Source: an uncultured Mucilaginibacter sp. (GTDB lineage Bacteria > Bacteroidota > Bacteroidia > Sphingobacteriales > Sphingobacteriaceae). From it: a DNA stretch of 11,016 bases. The stretch spans positions 1 through 11,016 of the forward strand of contig CAISKH010000693.1 of the NCBI GenBank assembly GCA_903885865.1. Reading direction: 5' to 3'. A model generated the notes under the pieces. That model did no database searches and was not told where the DNA came from. It saw only the letters and a program-made list of their open reading frames with translations. The first letter of the stretch is position 1, and each line of letters opens with the position of its first letter. Shown piece by piece: positions 1 through 5,712 of this stretch. The translations under genes and the position numbers were made by a program.

Positions 1-609
1 CTTAAACCGCTTACCTGGTCATTATTATTTATAGGCTTTTGTTTTACCGCAAACGCTCAATCACGAACAATTGCCGATAGCCTTCGTATTGGCGTTAGCG
101 CGGAAGCTGCTACAGCAACCGGTATTTTTGGAACTGGGGTGAATACGCCTGTCAATGGTACTGCAGCAACTGCCTATCAATATGGTACCGGTATCTCTTT
201 GCGTTTTGATTATCCAATAAACAGATCATTCTATGTTACTGCAAATGCGGGTTACAGTATCTTTTTCCCAACTGCCGACGCCCAGAGCGGCCAGCAGGTT
301 ATATTAAATACTACTATTCCAAGTTTTCAAACCATCCCGTTAAAGTTGGGTGTAAAATGGTTTACAGGCAACAGGTTCTATTTCCAGGGCGAGGTTGGCG
401 AAACCATTTTGGCAAATAAAACGCAATTATATGGCTTATATAGTTCTGCTTTTACCTGGTCGCCGCAAGTGGGGTTGCTGTTTCCTCTAAAAAAGAGACA
501 TACCTATATTGATGGGGGCATACGCTTTGAAAGTTTTGCCAGCTTTTATAATGATGGCACAGTAAATGATTTTTGGGCCATACATATTGCTTATATGTTT
601 AATTTATAA
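1..609 (+). CDS. outer-membrane beta-barrel protein, 5' end missing
   Basis: The reading frame is open from the first base to a TAA at 607-609, giving 202 visible residues. The first 20 or so residues form a hydrophobic segment (WSLLFIGFCFTANAQ) ending in ANA|Q, a typical signal peptidase I site, so the true start lies just left of the window. The in-frame GTG at 139 is not the start because it would discard the signal peptide. The mature part has alternating polar and aromatic stretches (SLRFDYPINRSFYVTANAGYSIFF, KLGVKWFTGNRFYFQGEVGE) and ends in AYMFNL, as expected for beta strands of a small outer-membrane barrel. No ligand or transport substrate can be named. It is separated by 147 bases from the next gene, with no convincing hairpin in between. 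The class is fairly safe; the exact family is not. Confidence 0.75.
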   Translation, partial: LKPLTWSLLFIGFCFTANAQSRTIADSLRIGVSAEAATATGIFGTGVNTPVNGTAATAYQYGTGISLRFDYPINRSFYVTANAGYSIFFPTADAQSGQQVILNTTIPSFQTIPLKLGVKWFTGNRFYFQGEVGETILANKTQLYGLYSSAFTWSPQVGLLFPLKKRHTYIDGGIRFESFASFYNDGTVNDFWAIHIAYMFNL

Positions 610-756
610 CAGCATAATTTATCGCAGTAGTTATATAATTAGGTACTGGAAAATATTACCATTACGCTTTCTTTCCTTTATAAAAATTTACTGGAATTAG
701 CATTTTTGTGTAACTTAAGCGCCTGATGCGTTTATCTGTTAACCCTGATTGCTGAT

Positions 757-2196
757 ATGAAAAAGATTCTCATCATAGACGATGAAGTTAACGTTACAGT
801 ATTACTATCAAAGTTTTTAATCCGTAACGGGTTTTCAGTGTGCACTGCATCTACTGGGAATGGCGGCCTGGAATATCTCAATAAAGAGGAATTTGACCTG
901 GTGTTATGTGATTTCAGGCTCGAAGATACGGATGGCCGCGAAATGCTGCGAAAGATAAAAACCCAATATCCAAAAACAGGTGTTATAATAATTACAGGTT
1001 ACTCAGACATCAAAATGGCTGTAGAGCTGATAAAGATGGGAGCCTATGATTATATCAGTAAGCCCCTGTACCCCGATGAAATATCAAATACCATTACGAA
1101 AGCAATAGAAACGCGCCACGCGCTGGTAGAGGATGACGAAGCTCCTGCTTTGATTAATAAAACAGGGAAAAAGCAGGCAATGCTTGCTGATGGGATTGTA
1201 ACAGGAACAAGCCGGGCCTCAAAAGATCTGTTACGACAAATAGAATTGGTGGCCCCAACAACCTACAGCGTGATCATTCTCGGCGAAAGTGGCTCGGGTA
1301 AAGAAGAGGTTGCAAAAAGCATTCATTTGCATAGCCCCCGCGCCAGCCAGCCATTTATTGCAATGGACTGTGGTTCGCTCACAAAAGAATTAGCCGCCAG
1401 CGAGTTTTTTGGCCACGAAAAAGGGTCATTTACAGGTGCGTTCGCTACAAAAATAGGCCATTTTGAAATGGCAAACGGAGGTACTTTATTTTTGGATGAG
1501 GTTGGCAATTTATCCTACGAAATACAGGCCGCTTTGTTAAGGACGGTGCAGGAACGCAAAGTAAAAAGGATAGGGAGCACCAAAGAAATTGATCTGGATG
1601 TGCGCATTATTATAGCCACCAACGAAAACCTGGTGGAAGCTATACAAAAAGGGCGGTTCAGGGAAGATCTGTATCACCGCTTTAATGAATTTAATATATA
1701 CATGCCGCCGCTGCGCGAGCGCGGCAACGATATTATGTTGCTTGCCGAACACTTTTTACAGATGGCCAATAAAGAACTCGACCGTAAAATAACCCATTTT
1801 TCGCCAGAGGTTGTTGAGTGTTTTATGAACTACCGCTGGCCGGGTAATGTACGCGAGTTGAAGAATATAGTGCGCCGTGCTGCGCTGATAAGTGAAGGCG
1901 ATGAAATTACAACCAAAGCCTTGCCGCTTGAAATATCGAATTTTAAATTACCCACATTTGCTTACAGCCAACCCGCTAATCACAACCAGGCCGACAATTA
2001 TGATCAACCGGCGCCAGAATACTTTGAAGCGAAAGAAGCAAAACACGATCTTAAAAACGCGGCACTTGAAGCCGAGTATGAAACTATTTTAAAGGTATTG
2101 CGCGAAGTTAATTTTAATAAAACAAGGGCCGCTGAGATATTAAATATCGACCGCAAAACCCTTTACAATAAAATGAAAGCCATCAACTTGAAATAA
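757..2196 (+). CDS. sigma-54-dependent response regulator, NtrC family
   Basis: This 479-residue protein has the three-domain layout of NtrC-type activators, which are phosphorylated by a sensor kinase and use ATP hydrolysis to open sigma-54 promoters. Residues 1-120 are a receiver domain with acidic pair D8/D9, phospho-acceptor D52 (LCDFRLED), T80 and K102 (SKP). Residues 147-390 are the AAA+ domain with Walker A GESGSGKE (176-183), Walker B GGTLFLDE (241-248), a GSFTGA loop (223-228; the sigma-54 contact loop is usually GAFTGA, so A is replaced by S) and the WPGNVREL motif at 361-368. Residues 436-475 are a Fis-type helix-turn-helix (NKTRAAEILNIDRKTLYNKM). The segment 395-435 is a low-conservation linker. 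The length is normal. The ATG at 757 begins exactly at the receiver's first strand. A HisKA-like mini-protein follows 3 bases downstream and is probably co-transcribed. Target genes cannot be told from this window. Confidence 0.95.
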   Translation: MKKILIIDDEVNVTVLLSKFLIRNGFSVCTASTGNGGLEYLNKEEFDLVLCDFRLEDTDGREMLRKIKTQYPKTGVIIITGYSDIKMAVELIKMGAYDYISKPLYPDEISNTITKAIETRHALVEDDEAPALINKTGKKQAMLADGIVTGTSRASKDLLRQIELVAPTTYSVIILGESGSGKEEVAKSIHLHSPRASQPFIAMDCGSLTKELAASEFFGHEKGSFTGAFATKIGHFEMANGGTLFLDEVGNLSYEIQAALLRTVQERKVKRIGSTKEIDLDVRIIIATNENLVEAIQKGRFREDLYHRFNEFNIYMPPLRERGNDIMLLAEHFLQMANKELDRKITHFSPEVVECFMNYRWPGNVRELKNIVRRAALISEGDEITTKALPLEISNFKLPTFAYSQPANHNQADNYDQPAPEYFEAKEAKHDLKNAALEAEYETILKVLREVNFNKTRAAEILNIDRKTLYNKMKAINLK

Positions 2197-2199
2197 TAA

Positions 2200-2397
2200 A
2201 TGAACGGGAAACCAATTGATGCGGAGGCGCTGCGAATGTTACGGCATGATATTAAAAATCAGCTTTCAAACATTCACCTGGCATTAGAAAATTTACGGTA
2301 CGAAATAACCGATCCCACCGATGATGCTAAATTTTTTTTTGACACCATCTTAATAAGCGCTGAAAAAATAAATGACCTTTTAAAAGAAATCGAATAA
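2200..2397 (+). CDS. stand-alone HisKA/DHp-like phosphotransfer hairpin
   Basis: This is a 65-residue protein starting 3 bases after the stop of the sigma-54 activator gene, so translational coupling is likely. Residues 10-33 contain a clear H-box-like helix (MLRHDIKNQLSNIHLALENL) with a candidate phospho-accepting H16, comparable to HDLKNPLSAI in histidine kinases. Residues 44-64 (FFFDTILISAEKINDLLKEI) resemble the second helix of the HisKA hairpin. There is no sensor domain before it and no ATPase (N, G1, G2 boxes) after it, and no other frame downstream supplies one. It may act as a dimeric phosphotransfer protein, a partner of an unlinked kinase, or a modulator of the adjacent receiver. 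A nine-T run at 2332-2340 lies inside the gene, but either one-base shift hits a stop within a few codons, so the given frame is the meaningful one. The similarity is read by eye; a chance helical resemblance is possible. Confidence 0.7.
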   Translation: MNGKPIDAEALRMLRHDIKNQLSNIHLALENLRYEITDPTDDAKFFFDTILISAEKINDLLKEIE

Positions 2398-2449
2398 AAA
2401 CTATTTACCAGTTCTTTGTTTATAGTGTTGTATAAATATAATACTATAA

Positions 2450-3499
2450 ATGTCTATTTTTAATTATAAGCAGCGCAATACCATTATACTGGTTAGTATT
2501 ATTGTGCTGGGCTGCTTTATATTATATGCCTTAAGCGGCCTGTTCAGTTCCATTTTGGGCGCTATTGTGCTTTTCACCATTTTCAGGTCGTTTTATATAT
2601 ACATGGTCGAAAAAAAAAATTGGAACAAGTCGGTCGTTGCGTTAATTATTATTTTCACCTCGTTTATTGTAATTGTTTTACCGTTTATGGCCCTGAGCTT
2701 TATGGTGATCGGGAAGATCTCTGCTATCAGCAGCAATACTTTCCCCATACAGCAATGGCTGGTAAAGATCGACGCGTTCGCCGGTTCTACTTTTAAGCAG
2801 CCCCATTTTGCCGAAAACACTTTGCAAAAACTGGGCGCCTACACTACTGATCTTTTTCCGTCCATATTAGGCAGCGCGGCAAACATTATATTAACCTTGC
2901 TGGTATTGTATTTCCTTCTCTATTTTATGCTCGTACAAATGAGAGAATTTGAAGCAAGCCTGCTCAGGTATGCACCCTTTCGGGAGCAATATGCTTTAAA
3001 ATTTGCTGTCGCCCTGCGCAATTCTACTTATTCGAATGTCCTGGGGCAGGGTATAATTGCCGTTACCCAGGGCATTTTGCTGACCAATGGCTTTTGGATA
3101 TTCGGAATACCTGACCCTGTTTTCTGGGGAGTGATCGGTAGTTTCATTTCATTTTTGCCGGTAGTTGGCGCCCCCACCCTGTGCATACCTGCAAGTATTA
3201 TATTATTTGCCGGCGGCCACACGGTAAAGGGCGTATTGCTATTAGCTTACGGATTGCTGTTTATAGGCAATATTGATAACGTATTACGCATGATAATTAA
3301 TAAGCGCGTGGCCAATACACATCCGCTTATATCAGTGATCGGTGTATTTATTGGGCTGCCTTTATTTGGAATTTTAGGGTTGGTTTTTGGCCCATTATTG
3401 CTATCTTACTTTTTATTGCTGATAGAAATATATGAAACTAACCGCATGGCTGCCGACGGGCTGGAGCGAATAAGGGCCGGTGGTGATGATAACGACTAA
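2450..3499 (+). CDS. AI-2E family (PerM/YhhT-type) membrane transporter
   Basis: This 349-residue polytopic membrane protein matches the AI-2E/UPF0118 family in length and layout. Hydrophobic segments are visible at about 11-29, 31-52, 62-89, 141-162, 200-220, 223-258, 261-275 and 292-328, with a soluble loop at about 90-138 between the third and fourth, as is usual. Family signatures include PDPVFWGVIGSF (221-232), FLPVVGA (235-241) and a C-terminal HPLISVIGVFIGLPLFGILG followed by GLVFGPLL. Members have been proposed to export autoinducer-2 (TqsA) or to act as Na+/H+ antiporters; the substrate here is unknown. The ATG follows the upstream mini-protein by 52 bases, so it could belong to the same transcript. 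A ten-A run at 2610-2619 lies in codons for E-K-K-N. Confidence 0.9.
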   Translation: MSIFNYKQRNTIILVSIIVLGCFILYALSGLFSSILGAIVLFTIFRSFYIYMVEKKNWNKSVVALIIIFTSFIVIVLPFMALSFMVIGKISAISSNTFPIQQWLVKIDAFAGSTFKQPHFAENTLQKLGAYTTDLFPSILGSAANIILTLLVLYFLLYFMLVQMREFEASLLRYAPFREQYALKFAVALRNSTYSNVLGQGIIAVTQGILLTNGFWIFGIPDPVFWGVIGSFISFLPVVGAPTLCIPASIILFAGGHTVKGVLLLAYGLLFIGNIDNVLRMIINKRVANTHPLISVIGVFIGLPLFGILGLVFGPLLLSYFLLLIEIYETNRMAADGLERIRAGGDDND

Positions 3500-3581
3500 T
3501 GACCGCTAATCGAATTCACAGAAATGTGTAATTAAAAAATTAAATAATACTTCTAAACAAAATACAAAAAAATTGATTAAC

Positions 3582-3589
3582 TATATTTG
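3582..3589 (+). promoter_or_regulatory. possible Bacteroidota -7 element before ytxH-like gene
   Basis: TATATTTG is an exact match to the Bacteroidota -7 element TAnnTTTG and lies 55 bases before the YtxH-like start. No TTG sits at the usual spacing upstream (the nearest, at 3573-3575, is too close), so only half of a promoter is seen. The region is very AT-rich, which raises the odds of a chance match. Confidence 0.35.
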
Positions 3590-3644
3590 ACGGGATATTT
3601 AACCGTTATTATAATAAAAATGTTCAACTTTAAACTTATTTAAT

Positions 3645-3911
3645 ATGAATGATAACACAAAAGTAGTTGTTGCATTGCTTGCAGGGCTGGCAGCAGGGGC
3701 GGCATTAGGGATATTATTTGCTCCCGATAAAGGTGATGAAACACGCGATAAGCTAAGCGAATCATTAAAAAACCTGGGCGACTCGATAAAAGAAACCGCC
3801 GCTACAGAAATTGATAACCTGGTTGGTTTTAAAGACAAAATTGTTGAAAATATAAAAACCAAAATAAAAGGCGCCGAACAAGAAGACCAGGACGACCTGG
3901 AACACGCATAG
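3645..3911 (+). CDS. YtxH domain-containing small membrane protein
   Basis: This 88-residue protein has one N-terminal membrane helix (about residues 6-25, VVVALLAGLAAGAALGILFA) running directly into the signature APDKGDETRDKL, which is the core of the YtxH family (GaaaGaaxGlLfAPxxGxxtR). The rest is a charged amphipathic helix with an acidic C-terminus (EQEDQDDLEHA). YtxH proteins are general-stress-associated in Bacillus; their molecular role is unclear, and an envelope or membrane-tethering role is inferred. It heads a three-gene same-strand group with a YqjE/holin-like protein and an unknown protein. This recalls the enterobacterial yqjD-yqjE-yqjK arrangement, although the first gene is of a different family. 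The ATG at 3645 is the only sensible start, as it places the helix at the N-terminus. Confidence 0.9.
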   Translation: MNDNTKVVVALLAGLAAGAALGILFAPDKGDETRDKLSESLKNLGDSIKETAATEIDNLVGFKDKIVENIKTKIKGAEQEDQDDLEHA

Positions 3912-4000
3912 TGAGTTGTGAATGGTGAGTAGTGCGTTGGGGACGGTAATAAACACACTCCTTACTCACTACTCACTATTAACCGCTCACCACTCACCAC
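3911..4000. repeat. palindromic GTGAGT/ACTCAC intergenic repeat
   Basis: The gap between the YtxH-like and YqjE-like genes is almost filled by an imperfect inverted repeat made of GTGAGT-type units on the left and ACTCAC-type units on the right. A perfect 10-base pair of arms is GTGAGTAGTG (3925-3934) with CACTACTCAC (3967-3976). An outer pair at 3911-3922 and 3986-3997 matches at 10 of 12 positions. Its first base is the last base of the ytxH-like stop codon. It resembles short repeats scattered between genes in Sphingobacteriaceae. It could fold in the transcript and affect stability or partial termination between the two genes, but there is no T run. The role is inferred. Confidence 0.75.
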
Positions 4001-4007
4001 AAAAAAC

Positions 4008-4349
4008 ATGGAAGCCAAAAAAGAACCGCAACCACCACTCATTGATCAGCTTAAGGAGTATGCCGAACTTCGTTTTAAACTGGAGAAATATAAAGCTATT
4101 GACAGCGGCTCAACAATTTTATCGGGCCTGCTGGCTGATGTTGTTGTAATAGTAAGCATGGTGCTGGCTTTTATATTTGCCAGTTTCACTTTAGCGTTTT
4201 ACCTGGCCGAAAAACTTAACTCGTACTGGGGCGGATTTGGGTGCGTATCGTTGTTATACCTGGCGATAGCAATTGCTATTAAGGTTAATAAAAAGGCCCT
4301 TGAAAAACCAATTGCCGACGTGTTTGTAAGAAAGATATTTAAAAGTTAA
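4008..4349 (+). CDS. YqjE / phage-holin-like two-helix membrane protein
   Basis: This 113-residue protein has a charged N-terminus with a predicted amphipathic helix (LIDQLKEYAELRFKLEKYKAID, residues 11-32), two membrane helices (about 41-65 and 75-93) joined by a short NSYWGG turn, and a basic tail. This matches the putative holin / YqjE superfamily (Pfam Phage_holin_3_6 type), which in Bacteroidota is found outside prophages, commonly near YtxH-like genes. Here too there is no phage gene nearby, so a housekeeping envelope role is more likely than lysis. It starts just after the palindromic repeat and ends 3 bases before the next gene, indicating an operon with it. Confidence 0.8.
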   Translation: MEAKKEPQPPLIDQLKEYAELRFKLEKYKAIDSGSTILSGLLADVVVIVSMVLAFIFASFTLAFYLAEKLNSYWGGFGCVSLLYLAIAIAIKVNKKALEKPIADVFVRKIFKS

Positions 4350-4352
4350 ATA

Positions 4353-4787
4353 ATGGCCGAAATACTTATTAATAGCCGCGAAGATTTAAGGAACGAAATA
4401 TTTCGCTTACGCGGGCTGGAGCAAGAGCAAGGGACGGCGATAAAGCAACGCTTTAATGGCCCGGGCGCGTTATTTTCTACTATACTCTCTTTGTTCTGGA
4501 CCCCATCAGACCACGAAGCTGATAAAGGCGACGGTATATTTCACCAGGACTTTTTAGGTCTTATATCACGTATTGTGCTCCCTTTTACTTTAAATAAAAC
4601 CGTATTCAGGCATTCTAACATCCTGGTTAAGGCGCTGGTGGGTTTGGTTTCGCAAAAAGCTTCGCATTATATTTCAGAAGATTCAGTAAGCAATATTTGG
4701 GATAAGGCCAAAGAGCTTTTTACCAAATTTATTAAAAAGGATACCAAGCCTGAGATTGTTTCGTACAGGAAGATAAAGAAGGATTAG
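4353..4787 (+). CDS. conserved hypothetical protein, third gene of the YtxH cluster
   Basis: This 144-residue protein is not assigned to a named family here. Its N-terminus (residues 8-34, SREDLRNEIFRLRGLEQEQG) is highly charged and helical, possibly a short coiled coil. The middle has moderately hydrophobic stretches (ALFSTILSLFW at 39-49; GLISRIVLPFTL at 70-81; ILVKALVGLVSQ at 89-100) that look amphipathic rather than clearly membrane-spanning. The C-terminus is lysine-rich (FTKFIKKD, RKIKKD). No signal peptide is present. The start is 3 bases after the upstream stop, so it is very likely translated from the same message and may bind the membrane partner or the inner face of the membrane. 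This is the position YqjK holds in the enterobacterial cluster, but no sequence relationship is claimed. Confidence 0.75.
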   Translation: MAEILINSREDLRNEIFRLRGLEQEQGTAIKQRFNGPGALFSTILSLFWTPSDHEADKGDGIFHQDFLGLISRIVLPFTLNKTVFRHSNILVKALVGLVSQKASHYISEDSVSNIWDKAKELFTKFIKKDTKPEIVSYRKIKKD

Positions 4788-4788
4788 T

Positions 4789-4815
4789 TTGGCAGTTCTT
4801 AGTTGGCAGTTGGCA
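4789..4815. repeat. TTGGCAGTT short direct repeat
   Basis: TTGGCAGTT occurs at 4789-4797 and again at 4803-4811, followed by a partial third copy TTGGCA at 4810-4815. It begins right after the stop codon of the upstream gene, in the 52-base gap between two convergent genes. It is a low-complexity intergenic repeat of a kind common in this bacterial group. A weak hairpin (GCAGT 4806-4810 with ACTGC 4823-4827) could also form, but it lacks a T run. Confidence 0.6.
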
Positions 4816-4839
4816 ATATTTCACTGCAAACTATATTTA

Positions 4840-5601
4840 TTAAATTCCCAAAAAATGATCAAAAGTATCGCTCCTGATGCCGAGGCGCAGTGTTTCTAAA
4901 GGTACAGCATCAACCGGGGCAATATTGCCGAGGCTTACATTGGCGCCTATCAGTTTAATGAACCAAACCTGCTGCGCTTTTTGCGGAGCCTCCCATATAA
5001 TACTTTGCTCGGGTATTTGTGTTAGTATTTCATCAACCAAACCCTGCCTTACCTCGCCCGAATCGCGGTAAATACCTACATTCCCGCTTTCCCGCGCTTC
5101 GGCAATCACCTTCCATGAACCGGCTTCTATTTCGGCTTTCATTAATTGTATCCATTTATAGGGCGCAAATATTTTTTGTACGTCCTTCGACCCTACTTCT
5201 GAAATTACCGTTACCTGTCTGGCCAGTTTGCGTATATATTCGCATTTTTCCTCATGTTCAATAGTTATCGACCCATCTGATACCTCAGCATGCTCCAGTT
5301 TATATTTATCTAATATGCGGCAATAGTCGTCAAACTGCCCGCGCACTATCATCGCTTCAAACAGTGTGCCGCCAAAATATACCGGGATGCCGGCGTCCTG
5401 GTACAACTTTATCTTTACGTCAAGGTTTGGTGTTACGTATGATGTGGCCCAGCCCAGCTTAATAATATCAGTATGGGCGCCGGCAACTTCAATAAAATCT
5501 TCGGCCTGTCGTATACTAAGGCCCTTATCCATGACCATGGTAATACCACTGTCGCGTGGCTTTTGAGTACGTTCGGGAAGATTATTGATGGTATAGTTCA
5601 T
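4840..5601 (-). CDS. comA: phosphosulfolactate synthase (ComA family)
   Basis: This 253-residue protein is of normal length for ComA. The enzyme adds sulfite to phosphoenolpyruvate to give (R)-phosphosulfolactate, the first step of coenzyme M synthesis in methanogens, and it also occurs in bacteria that make sulfolactate. Motifs of the TIM-barrel family are visible in order: TMVMDKG (21-27), IIKLGWATS (46-54), PVYFGGTLFE (73-82), EVSDGSI (106-112), VISEVGSKD (132-140), IIWEAP (201-206), GNIAP (225-229) and LRLGIRSDTF (238-247). No comB phosphatase or comC dehydrogenase is adjacent, and methanogenesis is not expected here, so the product probably feeds sulfolactate or sulfonate metabolism. A link to sulfonolipids of Bacteroidota is speculation. 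It lies downstream of the TPR gene on the same strand, but a terminator between them suggests its own promoter. Confidence 0.9.
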   Translation of the reverse strand: MNYTINNLPERTQKPRDSGITMVMDKGLSIRQAEDFIEVAGAHTDIIKLGWATSYVTPNLDVKIKLYQDAGIPVYFGGTLFEAMIVRGQFDDYCRILDKYKLEHAEVSDGSITIEHEEKCEYIRKLARQVTVISEVGSKDVQKIFAPYKWIQLMKAEIEAGSWKVIAEARESGNVGIYRDSGEVRQGLVDEILTQIPEQSIIWEAPQKAQQVWFIKLIGANVSLGNIAPVDAVPLETLRLGIRSDTFDHFLGI

Positions 5602-5623
5602 AAAAAACCTGTTATTTAGCAGC

Positions 5624-5642
5624 TATAACTAAAAAAGTTATA
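5624..5642. promoter_or_regulatory. perfect 7-bp palindrome upstream of comA
   Basis: TATAACT (5624-5630) and AGTTATA (5636-5642) form a perfect inverted repeat with a 5-base A spacer, 22 bases upstream of the comA start on the minus strand. It lies after the TPR-gene terminator, where the comA promoter should be. It could be an operator or a small 5' UTR hairpin. On the minus strand, TAACTTTT inside it matches TAnnTTTG at all but the last base. The role is inferred. Confidence 0.35.
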
Positions 5643-5659
5643 ATGGGTGTAAAAGTCAT

Positions 5660-5693
5660 AAAAAAAACTAAAACCCCGAACAAGTTTTAGTTT
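5660..5693 (-). terminator. intrinsic terminator after the TPR gene
   Basis: Read on the minus strand, AAACTAAAAC (5693-5684) and GTTTTAGTTT (5674-5665) form a perfect 10-base-pair stem around a 9-base loop, followed by an unbroken T run to 5660. It begins about 20 bases after the TPR stop codon and lies before the comA start, so it should separate the two transcripts at least partly. The stem is AT-rich but complete. Confidence 0.75.
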
Positions 5694-5712
5694 AATTTAT
5701 TTTAATTTAACA

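Noticed and set aside
139..609. A beta-barrel gene starting at GTG 139
   Set aside because: The frame is open to base 1 and the upstream codons encode a signal peptide with an ANA|Q cleavage site, so the start lies outside the window.
610..756. A sigma-54 (-24/-12) promoter before the regulator gene
   Set aside because: A GG-N10-GC arrangement was sought around the TGGAATTAGC stretch, but the spacing does not fit; no full Bacteroidota promoter was found either.
2332..2397. A frameshift at T9 hiding a full-length histidine kinase
   Set aside because: Adding or removing one T leads to a stop within a few codons, and no frame downstream encodes an ATPase domain before the next gene.
3599..3958. 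A 119-codon minus-strand frame over the ytxH-like gene
   Set aside because: It opens in the palindromic repeat and is antisense to a clear YtxH domain; the serine-rich composition is typical of a shadow frame.
3911..4000. A CRISPR array in the GTGAGT/ACTCAC tract
   Set aside because: There are no equal-length spacers between identical direct repeats and no cas gene; the structure is an inverted repeat.
4008..4349. A prophage lysis cassette based on the holin-like protein
   Set aside because: No endolysin, tail, portal or integrase gene is nearby, and this holin-like family is common in non-phage YtxH neighbourhoods.
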